NCBI GenBank assembly: GCA_003667245.1
Contig: RCNN01000350.1
Span: 1 to 30,781, forward strand
Length of the DNA stretch: 30,781 nt
Source: Heterostelium multicystogenum
Lineage: Eukaryota > Evosea > Eumycetozoa > Acytosteliales > Acytosteliaceae
Direction of reading: 5' to 3'
Position numbers and translations under genes: made by a program
Notes under the pieces: model-generated
Told to the model about the DNA's origin: nothing
What the model saw: only the letters and a program-made list of their open reading frames with translations
Databases searched by the model: none
Shown: one piece after another, positions 11,698-23,235 of the stretch
Numbering within the stretch: the stretch's first letter is position 1
Layout of the letters: every line of letters begins with the position of its first letter

Positions 11698-14600
11698 TGT
11701 TTAAGGTTTGTTGAGGTTGGATTGGTAGTATTTGATTATTTTCAATTAAGAAGTAATTAACTAAGGTTTGTTGTTTGCAATTGATTGATAACAAGAGAAG
11801 GCTTTTGCTATAGTTATGTTTAAGGTTTTTTCTTTTTTTGTTTTTTTTAAAGGTTTTTGTTTTTTTCTTTGATAAGTGATTGTAGTTGTTGATGAGTTTG
11901 GTCTAATACAAGGGTGAGAATGTTATGTGGAGATATATAATACTATAGAGAGGAGGTGTTTGTGATGATTTGAATGAACAAATGGTTGTTGATAAAAGAG
12001 AATAAATAATGATTGATGTAATGATTGAGATGACAATAGCAATTGTGTTTCTGGATATTTGATTCAAAATAAATAAATAAATAAATAAAATAAATAGTGG
12101 GATATATAAATTATATAATATATTATATTAAAACATAAACTTTGTTATTAAACTATATAGATATGTATGTATTATATTCTTGATACAAATATATATGATT
12201 CAAACATATATATTAATAAAAAGATAATTTGTTTATTGATGTGATGAGGTGATGATGATTGTGAGGCTGATTGATTTGATTATTGTCAAAGCTCAGTCAG
12301 TACACTACTAATATTTCAAGGATGATGCTAATGATAATGATATTGATATTAATAATGGTTAATAAATAAAGATAATTATATGATGATGATGTTGATGTTG
12401 AATATATACTTGAAAAAAAAAGAAAAACTATAACAAATAGAAAACTATAATGATAACAACATAATTATGACAGTAGTAATTGTAGAAATATAGTATAGTT
12501 AGTTAAGGTGAGGGTGACGATAGTATATATGGGATTTGTATATATAAAGTACAAATATATATATTTTGATATGTTAAATTTTGTCCAACCACCAGGTTTA
12601 AGGAAAATACAAAAATGAGATTAATAAAAAAAAAAAATAGTTTTAATTAGTAACTTTTTAATTTTTAAATTTTAATGTAAATGTAAATGAAAGTGTATTG
12701 TTGGTGGTGAGTTTGAGTTGACTATTGGATTGTTAAATGTGTATGTGTATGTGTAGTAGTTGTAGCTGATTCTGCTGTTATTTGTTGTTATTTAATTCAA
12801 AAATCCAATCTAACTCGGCAATGTGTAAAAAGGGTAGATTTGAATTGGTGTTGTTGTTGTTGTTGGTGTAAGAGGTGGTAAAGAAATAGGAATAGAAATG
12901 CTTGTTGTTGAGTACTTACAAATGGTTGAAGCTATTCGACTGTAGATCTAGGTGGTAAGGTAATGACCAAGTCTGTCGAAGGTAAATAATAATATAAGTT
13001 GTTTTGTTGTTATAAAGTCAGACAGATAGTAATATGTTTGGTTTGTTGTGGGATAAATCTACTATAATTATAAAATCATATAAAATTGATGGTAAGTCAC
13101 ACTGATACTTGTATTATTACAACATAATTAAGAGTTTTAAAGGAGGAGAGAATAAGATGAAAAGGAAGTGGAGTAAAGAAGGAAAAGTAGGAAACTGAAG
13201 GAACAATTGTGGTATATTATTAAGGGAAATAAACAAATCAACAGCTAAATGAAATCAAGACATCCAAACTGAATGATTAAATAATAACGATGTACGTAGG
13301 TGTTTGTTGTATGTAAGTTTGATGATGGTACACACCAATAAATGGAATAAAATAGATATTAATTATATTGATTTTAAGAAATCAACAATCAACTTTCAAA
13401 CAACAGCAGCAGCAGCAGCAGCGACAACAACAATAAACAGCAACCAAGCCAAATCAATCCAATTCAACCAAATTGTTTACTTTTTGAAATGGTTATTGTT
13501 CTGTTGTATGTTTGTTGATTGACAGATTATTTTATAATGTTGTTGCTGTTGATGTTGTGCTGTTATGATGTGTTGTATTTATAGGTTATTGTTTAAAATA
13601 TGGATCGAGTTTAATTGATGTATTTGTAGTAATGTATAAGATTTGAAGAGATATTGACCATATTTATATAAATTTGATGGTGGTGTTGATGGATAGTGGT
13701 AATGTTTTGTGGATGGTGGTGCGTTAGTAAAAGGTGATGGAGGTAAACCAATTCCAACAAAAGTTGGTGTCAAAAAAAAATAGGATAAAAGTGGATGGAA
13801 CTGATTGACAAACTCAACAATCAACAACAATGTAGATGTCTTGATCTGAATAAAGATGGAAGGTGTCGTGTCCTTTAGATTTCAAGAGTAGGTAAACATG
13901 TTTAAAGATGTTGTTGCAATCTATTTACATTTAGTAATACAACTAAATAGGAAGGAAATAATTTTAAAATTATTGTTTTGATCGGATATTAATTATTGAT
14001 TGACGGAAGGTAGTATAAGTCTGGTAGTGGTATAATATTATATTAATATTTAATATGGTAGTGTTACTTGTTGGATGTTTGATGAGCTACTGTTGGTTGG
14101 TGGCCGTTAAAGGAAATATGATTATTGTTATATATATTATTAAAAATATTATTTATATTTTGCTAAGTATAAATTTTAATACTTGTGATATTATTATTAT
14201 TATTATTATTATACAATAATGGTAAGAATAGAATGTTATTTATGAATTTTATAAAATGGAAATTGATGTGATTGATGGATGTGATTTTTGGTTGATGGAT
14301 AGATAGTTCACAACAACAACAACAACAATTTAAAAATAAAAATATTTGATTCACTAGTTGTTGTGTTGAACGTGAGAACTTATTACTACTATGTCCTGAC
14401 AGATTATTGGTAGATGGTTGAGCTTACTGATCATGCAGGAGTAGTAAAAGTAGTAATTATAAATGAATGAAATTTAATAATTTAAATTGTTGTTTTCTGT
14501 TGTATGATAAAGATAATCTTCCTTTGAATCATAGATTTGGATAATATGTTTCATAAAAAATAGCTTTTGATCAAAAGATGGATGAGGGGGATATGAAGAT

Positions 14601-14900
14601 GTATCTTTTTATGTATATCTATATGGATAGCTAGTGATATGATGCAATGTACATGTATGCAGTGCATATGGAATAGGATTGGTTTATGATTTGGATGGGA
14701 GGGAAATCTTTATGAATTCCTTTAAATGTTTGTGGGTCTGGAATAATTTGTATTAGGATGGTGGTGGTAGTGGTGGGTGATACCACTACTCACTGATCGA
14801 TAATGTGTTATGATTTGATAATTGTTGTATCTAATCTGATGATTTCTGATGAGTTACTTTATATTGAATGCTTGATTGTGTTGTTTAACATATTCTTGGT
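11698..14900. other. Gene-free region, plus strand T/G-rich (part 1)
   Basis: No convincing gene on either strand. By eye the plus strand is dominated by T and G (TTG, GATGATG, TGTTGTTG words), so the minus strand is A/C-rich and throws up chance open frames such as 13579-13830. The part next to 11697 is the presumed promoter and 5' UTR of the CCCH gene. Simple repeats include (AAAT)n at 12066-12090 and (ATT)n at 14190-14211. Confidence 0.6.
13375..13460 (+). other. Local A/C-rich island with (CAG)n, possible low-complexity exon
   Basis: Within T/G-rich surroundings the plus strand switches to AACAACAGCAGCAGCAGCAG and similar. One frame reads INNQLSNNSSSSSSDNNNKQ, then QPSQINPIQPN, which resembles dictyostelid low-complexity coding sequence. 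It is flanked by stops and has no recognisable domain. It could equally be an inverted piece of the surrounding simple sequence. Confidence 0.2.
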
Positions 14901-15409
14901 GTTTTATTCTTGGTTTATAAATATCATTATATAAATATATATATTATTGACAGTATATATAAATATATATTGTTCACATGTACACAGCGCTATACCGCAG
15001 AGTATAGTAGTAGGTGGTTGATTATTGATGTCGCGAATATTTATTTAGTAGTATTATACATGTGTATTGATGACATAATGGGTTTGAGTAATAAATATAG
15101 TGATTAACTTTAGATGTTGTTGTTGTTGCTGCAGGTGAAATTCCAGTTAGGGTGGAGCAAGCAACATACATTAATTAATTACGTTAGAGTAGACGGTGGT
15201 AGTGTTGGTGTGATGATTTTTAAAAACGCAAAGGGATAAAAAATAAAAACAGTAAAAGCAGTATCCATGTAATTAAGTAAGATGGTGTAGGTAGCTGGAT
15301 GAAAGTGGGGTGGTTGGCGGTGTGATGGATGTTGTTTGGGTAGAATGTACAAAACCACACAGCATACAGGACAAACCAACTACTATAATAAAATAAAATT
15401 GTAATAATA

Positions 15410-15495
15410 TCAACTTTGGTGACCCTAGGATTTTAAATCGGTAAGCAGAGGATTACCCAGCACTTTACAGCGCTTTACCAATCAAACTCTAGACA
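15410..15495 (-). tRNA. tRNA-like relic or RNA polymerase III-type element
   Basis: Read on the minus strand, GTTTGATTGGTAAAGC can form a 4-bp D-arm and resembles an A box. AGCGCTGTAAAGTGCT can form a 5-bp stem whose loop contains TGTAAA. GGTAA...TTACC forms a further stem. GATTTAAAATCC resembles a B box (GGTTCRAATCC). No matching 7-bp acceptor stem is evident. It could be a decayed tRNA, a tRNA-derived SINE head, or chance. Confidence 0.25.
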
Positions 15496-16600
15496 GTGAT
15501 ATAATTGGCAAAGCTTTTGTAACTATTACTATTTTTATCCTTATTACTTTGTAATTAATTAATTATATTTTGCTATTATTATTAGAGTGATTACTATATT
15601 TGTGTTGTTGTTGTTTTTATTTGGTGCTATTGCTATTGTTTGATTTGATATTAATTTGGTTATGATTATGGATATAGGATATGTTATTGTGCACTGTGTG
15701 GTATGTGACTGTCTGTGTGTGAATGTTTATTTATATATTTGTGTGAGTGCAGTGTGTGATGTGATTTTATTCTGATTAGAATTTTTTGTTTGATGGTAAG
15801 ATAATTCTATTGGGGTAAAAAAAAGTAAAATAAAATTTTGAAGAATAGTGGGTGGTGGTATTGGGTTTTGGGTTTGAGATTTATAAAATAAAGGAACAAA
15901 GTTTTGAGTGCCCTTGATGATTGATTTAATAAAAGAGTGTTGTTTGAACAATCAATCAATCATATGATTCGGTGAGTACTTGCTTTGCCTGTTGGTATTG
16001 GCAAGATACTTAAAATGATCGAAAGAAGGTACGGTGTAGGTGGAGGAGAAGGAGAGTAATGGATTTGAATGATTGTTTGCTTGCTTGTTGATGATGATGA
16101 CAATGATGATATTAACAGTGATGTTAACATATAAAGATGGTGACGAGATAACAAGAAACGGGTAAATATTAAATTAGAATGGAGAGTCTCTCCGCCGCTG
16201 TTGTTATAGTTGTTGTTTGAGAAGAGTGAAGTTACAGCAAAGACAGAAAGGACAGGTAGACATAGACAGAGAAGAGATTAGGCGGTTGATACATACCACT
16301 ATTGATTTTAAACGTATTTATTCTGTGCAGGAATATTGCTACTCTATACACCTGAATGCTATTTATAATACTGCTGCTGATGATACTATATTGTTGTTAT
16401 GATTGATGTTGATTATCAAGAAGTTAGTTACCAAGTAGATTGATAAGATTCCAGTGTAATATTTCTACTGATTGGTGAATCGTATCACTTTAATTTTTAA
16501 AAGTCAAAATAAATAAATATGGAAATGTATAAATATATATATTTGTTTGTTTGATTATGAATATGATTTGTGTATGGTTTGATTTGATTTGCGATGGCTG

Positions 16601-16671
16601 GTTTGGTTTGGTTTTGAATGGTTTGGTTTGGTTTGGTTTGGTTTGGTTTGGTTTGGTTTGGTTTGGTTTGG
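16601..16671. repeat. (TTTGG)n pentanucleotide array
   Basis: About ten near-perfect TTTGG units at 16621-16671, preceded by three interrupted units from 16601. All G is on the plus strand, in keeping with the T/G bias of the region. Confidence 0.9.
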
Positions 16672-18643
16672 CTTTTGTTTAGTTATTTAAATACAGGTAA
16701 ATGAATTTTTGTAATTTTTGTTTTAATAAATAAATAAATAGATATATAATAAATAATAATAATTGGTTTGGTTTGTTTGTTATTGTTGTGATTATACTGA
16801 TTAATTTAATCTAAATATCAAATCTAGATTGATTGAACAATTAACAGTAATAATTGGTTTTTATATTTTTAAATAAATAAATAAATAAAATAAATAAATA
16901 ATATTCTATGTTTTTAGGGCAGAAATAATAAATAAAGAACAAGTAACTACTACCAAAACTAACTAACTAACTAAAAGATTGGCAGGGGAAAGAAAAGAGA
17001 GAAATTATAGTTTGCTTGATTGTTGATCAATCAGAAGGGAGAGGGCAGTTATGAAGAATTTATATTGTGAGTGATGACAGTGAGTGAGTGAGTGATTTGG
17101 TTTGCTTGGTGAAGTAATAGTAGCCAGCACCGACTGGTTGTAGTGTTAGGTAGGTGTGTTTGTGATGGCTAGCTAGTGGTAAGATTATGTGTGTTTTTGT
17201 GTGTGTTGCAGTAAAAATCACTATAAATATCAATATTTTGGCAATTAAAAGAATAGAAAGGTGCTGTGACTGTGACGAGATATCTATATAGATGATTATT
17301 ATCGACAACGATATAAATAATAATTTATGTAATTGATGATGATGATGATAGTAATATTGTTGTTGATGATTATTATAACTAATAATATTGATGATGTTTG
17401 ATGATGTTGATATGTGTTGTGTTGGTTGATGTTGATGATAGAGTAAGAGAAGAGAGTAATATAGTAGCAGTTGAAGTAGTAGTAGTCTGGTAGGTAAGTT
17501 GTTTAGTAGTACAAATTGAATAATGTAAATATTGTTGTTGTTGTTTGATCAATGATGACAAATAGCAGTTGCTAATGTTGGTTCAAAAGTGAAATGAAGG
17601 GTTCGAAAAAAATTAATCAAATTTAATATTATATATTATTATTGTTGACTGACTGACTAATGATGTGATGATAGATTGCATATCAATTAGAGAAAGGTTT
17701 GAAATAATGTAGGCAATCAAAATGAATGAATGCAACACAACAACAGCATCACCAAGAGCCTAAATTAGGGTAGGAATAGAACTAATTGTTTTGTGTGTGT
17801 GAATGTAATAGCTAGCTATTGTGTATCTAACAAACTATTGCCATTATCTTTTTCACTTAGTTACTATCTTCTGCATCGCTGTGATTGTTGTTGGTGCTGC
17901 CATGCCAGAGGCTGGTTGGCTGAGTGATTGATGAATGAAGATTGAGTGCCCACCATTGTTGATTAAACTTTCATCTTGTGAGTGTGGGCTGGGAGTGTGG
18001 GTGTGTGAATTTAATTTAGTAGAGTGGGGAAGAGTGTTGTTTTAAAACACAATAAAGTGATTAGATTAGATGACTAACCACTAAGCAACCGGTTGGCCAC
18101 CTCCTTTGGTCCGTTGGTAACTTTGGGTGAATAGTGGTCGTGAGTGGTAATGGAGTGGTAGTGGGTTATGATGTTATTTTTATTATTAAGTATTTTTAAT
18201 GATCAACTTAGGAATTGTAATGAAATTGATTGAGTGAGTTGAATTGATTTATGATGATCAAATCTTATCATAATAGACAAGTCGAGCCTACCAAATAGTA
18301 GCTCTATATTCGTCGACAATCACTTTCTATGATCATTTTAAAAATAGATTTCTTTGTTGTTGAGAGGTAATTACAGTGATGTTAATTATGATACTTGTAG
18401 CTGCAGAGTGGTGTTTAACCCATCACAACAACATGTTGGAATTGCAGTCATTTTGTAAATATGGGTCGATTTGATTGATTTGACACTTAATATATATGTT
18501 AAAAATTGCATCTACAAGTTTGTGAGACTTTTTGATCAAGCTAAAGTTGGAAGGGAATATAGAATGAAATGGAGATTATTGAATTGTTGATTGTGATTGT
18601 GATTGTTCAGGTTGTTATTGTAATAAGTATTTAGATACACTAC

Positions 18644-18678
18644 GTTTTGCTTTGTTTTGTTTTGTTTTGTTTTGTTTG
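18644..18678. repeat. (TTTTG)n pentanucleotide array
   Basis: Six to seven tandem TTTTG units with the first unit interrupted (TTTTGC). Simple-sequence expansion in gene-free DNA. Confidence 0.85.
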
Positions 18679-18990
18679 TTGCTATTGCACAAGTATCTAT
18701 TTGCTTCACTGCTGTATCTGTAACTGTTGTTGCTAACTTGCTTATTCTATATACCTGCTGTTTAATTGATTGTGACTATTGCTAATTACTTCTGCTATTC
18801 TGATATTTTATCAAGAGATGACTGTTTAATAGTTGTACAATTGTAACAAGATAGAAGGAGGGGACGGACGAAAATAATAGGTAGTACACAAGGGGAGAGA
18901 AAGCAAAGTGTGAGTAAGTTACTGAGATTTATTGATTATATATAATGACTGTCGATCGATCGAGTTGGTTTGGCTGTCGGGATGGTAATA

Positions 18991-20100
18991 ATATTAAGAT
19001 GGTTCCAATAAAACACCTCCTACTTTCAAACAACTGGCTCTGCTAATAAATAATAAATAATACTCAAAGACAAGTAAAGTGAATAAATAAATAGAATAAA
19101 TAAATAAATAAAATAAATATGATTTGTGATTTGTTTTTACTATTTGTTGTTTTAATATTTGATTTGATTGGAAATAAAATAACAGAAATGAAAAGAAAAG
19201 AAAAAGAAGAGGAAAGTAAAACAAGGGAGAGGAAGGTGGTAATATATTGATTGAGACAACACAACTAGCTGAGGTTTTTTTAAAATTAAAGGTGTTGGAA
19301 TTGAGGCTACTTCGACACCAATTAAAGGAGATAGGAAATCCAATATAATAACAAAATTCACAAAAAACAATACTAAACAAATTAATAATAATAATAAAAT
19401 AAGGAGGAAAAAAATAGAAACACACAAAACACCTTGTTGAGGCTGCAATATTTACAAAATTCAAACAAAAATATGGATTGTGGGTGGATGAACTTTGAAA
19501 TATCTGAATGGGTTGTCGCAACAGAAGTAATGGAAAGCTTAGAAATGCAAAAAAATAGAAAAAACTAAAACTCTGGAAATTGCAGGGATGTGCTATGCAC
19601 AATGCGAGGCTTCTAGTCAGGTTTTCTGAAAAATAGTTTGAGTGAAAAAAACAAAAAAAAACAAAACTAAGATTGAAGACCAAAATCATGATTCGATTTA
19701 CATTGTTTTGGTGGGCAGTCTAAGATACCCATTATTTTAATTTCATCATCACCCATAATGATATCACACCCACTTTTTTATGTGATATGAGACTAGAGGG
19801 AGGAGCTCCTGTAAAAATGAAAAGATGGATGGTGGATTGCGGAGTGTAGAAGGAATGAAAAAGGTTTGTTTTGTTGTTGTTTGACTTGATTGGGCATGAT
19901 AGTTTGATTTACTAGTTTTTTTCATTTGCTGGTGTAGATGGAATATTTCGAGGGTCATTATGATAGAGAGTGGCCTGGTCACTCGATGTAATATGGCTGA
20001 AACACTATTTTTTGTGAAATGTTTTTCTTGACAATGGCATGATGCTGGATGTTGACTCAACAATTTTTAGATAGTAGCAGTGTTTTTGTAACCACTTGAT
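18991..20100. other. Gene-free region with plus-strand A/G-rich segment
   Basis: Composition flips here: the plus strand becomes A-rich and then purine-rich (AAAAGAAAAGAAAAAGAAGA around 19190). This leaves long stop-poor Phe/Leu/Ser-rich frames on the minus strand (18994-19689) that I do not believe are genes. A 99-codon minus frame at 19764-20063 (starts MLSQHPASCHCQEKHF) has more balanced composition but no recognisable motif. Confidence 0.45.
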
Positions 20101-22263
20101 CACACAATTAAATATGAAAATTTTTACTTTAAAAGTCCACGTTTTTTAGGAGTGAGCCTATTAATGTTGAGTGATAATGAATTTTTTTGGACTGATTTAT
20201 CATAAAGGTTTTAATGGGGCTACAGATTTAGATATTGTGTATTATATTAATAGAAGTTGCATGTTGATCAACTTGTAAAACAACAACAACAAAAATTTAA
20301 AACGATGATATTTGTTAAAAACCAGGTACTATTGTGTAAGAGATTTTATAAAGTTTCACCTTAAATTGAGAATCTCTCCAAAAACAACAGAATGGGGCTT
20401 TACAATTAATCAAGCACTTTTAATTATTATAAAGATCATCTATGAAATGAAATAAATCGACAAACCTTCCTCTTAAAGATAGTTTATAATAATTAAACAT
20501 AGATCCATAAAGTTATTATTCTTTACGATTATTTTTGTTCCCATTATATTGAAGTTTTGGGTGAATTGAGTATTTATTATTAGCTACCATCTTAAAAGTA
20601 TCACAATAAGTAATATCTTGATAAACAATTAACAACATGTTTTACAAATAAATACAAACTTACTTATAAGTTTCAGTGATAAGTCTTTACATAATAATAA
20701 TAAGAATTAATAAATTTAATTTAATTTTAGAATTACATATAAATAAAGTATTTTACTAAATTTCTACAACAATATTTATATTGTATCTGGCTACAAAAAT
20801 ATTGAAGTTATAGTGAAGTGAGAGTACCAATGTTAAATCTGTAAAATAACTCTTTAAATGATAACAGTTGGGAATCAAAAGATTAGATAAATTAAATTTT
20901 GATTTATGTTTTAATATTATTGCCAATACTCCTTAACAATTAGCCAGTTCCAATGCGCCCCGAATAAGTGAAGAAAGTTGGTGGTTGATATCATAGTACT
21001 GCTCCAACATGAGCACTTGCAAATAATAGTAGTAACGATGTGCAATATAAAATAGAGTAGTTTAATGTGTGTTGTTTCCATCGACTTGGAAGATGAAGCT
21101 GGATTATTATTATTATTATTTTGACAATATGAAAATTGGTGTAGGTAGGTTTGGTGTTGTTTTAGAGTTGGTGTGAGGTTTTCTTTTATTTAACACCTAC
21201 GGTCAGTTCAATTTTAAAAAATTACAACTCTCTGGAAATCTATGGAAACCACTTTTACTTTGATTTAAATTTTGTCTTTATTTTATAATAATGTTGTCCT
21301 ATTAATTAATATTTATTTTTTGTAATATGATTTATTATTATTATTATTATTATTATTATAACTTAATATTATGTATGTGTTAATTTGAAAAGCATAAAGA
21401 TTTTGGTCAAACTCAGCAACCATGTTGCTATCTACTCAGACACATCTGATAGGAATTCGTGTATGTAGTATTAGAATTGGAAATCGACAGATCCATGCAT
21501 TAGATACAATACGATGCGATTCAAGAAATGCAAAAAGCAAATTCAGCTGAGATGAAGATGTATGAACAACCTACAATCCTTTACTGGCTCTTGAATGACC
21601 ACCGCACCTACACTTCGATTTTGCAACAAACAAAACAACACCACCCAAAGTAAAGTTCAATGTAAAATGTAAATGTTAATGAATGAATTGGATCGATCTT
21701 TTATATTTTTTTTAAAAAACTCCATAACAACAACAGATATACAACCAACCAACCCCCATTTTAATTTTGACAAATATAATTGATATGCAAATCGTGTTGT
21801 TATTGTTGGATTTAAGATTTAAATACATTTCCTTTTCAAATTTAAAAGCATCACATATGTGACTTTATACCAATAATAATTGGCACAAAGTAATTATAAT
21901 ATAAATATATAATATATATAATATACATGATAATACTATGTATTATAATGTAGTTATTAATTTGCGTTAAAATGAACGAATAGACATACTTGATACTGGG
22001 GCTACGATAAGACGAACTACTCTTTAGAGAGGAATAAGAAATTATTACTCCTTGTTAAAATAGCTTAAACCCTATATAGCTATAAAGCCATAGATGAATG
22101 TAGTTAAAAACAATGAATACCAAAGATTTACTATCCCAGTATCCAAATATAAAATGTTCGTTCACTTCTACTTTATGATAGTTGTCAATAAATAGATTCT
22201 ACAAAGGATCTCTTAAGGTGGAACATCCTATTTATTTATCTCCAATTTGATTGTGCTATAAGT
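20101..22263. other. Gene-free region upstream of nothing recognisable, AT-rich
   Basis: Mostly AT-rich spacer with (ATT)n tracts at 21102-21120 and 21331-21360. The 3' flank of the L37 gene is at its right end. One less AT-rich patch (21420-21655) is listed separately. No RNA gene identified. Confidence 0.5.
21420..21655 (+). other. Less AT-rich patch with possible plus-strand coding remnant
   Basis: A plus-strand frame reads IQYDAIQEMQKANSAEMKMY, then EQPTILYWLLNDHRTYTSIL and QQTKQHHPK before a TAA. The composition is balanced, unlike the surrounding spacer. It has upstream in-frame stops at about 21453 and 21501, no start and no recognised family. It may be a gene relic, an exon disrupted by indels, or chance. 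Confidence 0.2.
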
Positions 22264-22678
22264 TTACTTGGCGGCAGTCTTCTTAACAACCAATGGGGCT
22301 ATTGAGATCTAGATTAATAGATATACTAACAAACCAATACTAACTATACATACCCTCTCTGAAACCGCTGTTGAACTTCTTTTGAACAACCTTCATGTGT
22401 CTCATTCTACCAGTACCGGTGGTCTTTCTTCTGATAGCCTTAAACACTCCAGTTGTAGGATCTGGTCTTAGCAGATGGATATCCACATCCAGAGCAAGTC
22501 TTCTTTTGAATATGGAAAGAACGGTTTCCACATCTTCTGCAAAGGGTGTGAGACTTGGTGTGTCTACGACCAAAACTGTATGTTCCCTTGGTCTATAGTA
22601 GTAGTAGAGTAGTAGGTAGGTGGCATTGAGTTAGAAGCTACACACATGATGAATAGATGAAGTAGAGATATATACCAT
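22264..22678 (-). CDS. rpl37: 60S ribosomal protein L37
   Basis: Three exons give a 91-residue zinc-ribbon protein of the large ribosomal subunit. Exon 1 is only the ATG (22678-22676), followed by an 83-nt intron (22593-22675). Exon 2 (22592-22354) encodes [48 protein letters not shown] and [21 protein letters not shown] 55-nt intron (22299-22353) precedes exon 3 (22298-22264), [15 protein letters not shown]. The zinc ligands C-x2-C ... C-x2-C are intact. One extra base in the AAA/TTT run at 22442-22444 breaks the frame after SYNWSV. Removing one base makes the spliced length 276 nt, exactly 92 codons, so I read it as a sequencing indel. An intron directly after the initiator codon is common in dictyostelid ribosomal protein genes. 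Confidence 0.95.
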
Positions 22679-23055
22679 TTTTGTCTATAATATAACACTT
22701 GGAGATAGGTATGAAGCTAAAGAGGATCTTTCGTTTTCTCGTAGTAAGCTAACAGTAGAGCGGATTGGAGTGTGAGAGAGAACGCACCAAACCCCCACTC
22801 CACAGCTAAAAAAAATTTAAAAATAAAAATTCGAAAAAATAAAATTTCAATTCTCAGCCGAACTTCTTAAACCCTCTTATACCAAAGTCATATGCAACTC
22901 TACCATGCCATGAGTGTGTTAATGTTTCATTTAATTTAATTCATTTGAATTCATTGTATTTTGTTCATTAATAAATAATAAAATAGATAGATGGGGTGGT
23001 GGGTGTTTATTCATTTATATTTGACAGAATACAATGCTGAATAATTATGCTCAAC
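22679..23055. other. Promoter region of L37 and 3' flank of the PTEN-LIM gene
   Basis: About 377 bp, AT-rich from 22800 on. There is a short purine/pyrimidine-mixed block upstream of L37 (22700-22800) that includes CTCCACTC/GGAGTG repeats. Nothing else recognised. Confidence 0.5.
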
Positions 23056-23171
23056 TCAACAGTATTGTTGCTGTTGACTTGTTGATAGGAAGTCCCTTCG
23101 GAGTGTGTTGTTCTTTGTTGGTTTAGCTGCTCTAAATGCAGTTGTCTTGTCATTATTATTATTACTACTAC

Positions 23172-23235
<64 letters not shown>

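Larger units (their letters stand above)
14901..18990. other. Gene-free region, plus strand T/G-rich (part 2)
   Basis: This continues the T/G-rich plus-strand composition. Short open frames (15179-15379, 15727-15951, 15960-16154, 17060-17308) are Ser/Thr/His/Pro-rich on the A/C-rich strand and look like composition artefacts, with no domains. Stretches 17880-18180 and 18400-18600 are less AT-rich, but I recognise nothing in them. Confidence 0.55.

Noticed and set aside
13579..13830. 83-codon minus-strand ORF (MLLIVEFVNQFHPLL...)
   Set aside because: Pro/Ser/Tyr/His-rich artefact of the A/C-rich strand, no motif or splice context.
16226..16250. TTACAGCAA, resembling the conserved element of dictyostelid class I small RNAs
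   Set aside because: Only part of the 11-nt element matches and no short stem joining the ends is visible.
18994..19689. 231-codon minus-strand open frame rich in Phe, Leu and Ser
   Set aside because: It arises from an A/G-rich plus strand that lacks minus-strand stops. Two overlapping frames are also long, there is no domain, and composition is that of simple sequence.
22340..22573. 77-codon ORF starting [14 protein letters not shown]
   Set aside because: Its first half is L37 read out of frame; only the [14 protein letters not shown] half is real L37.
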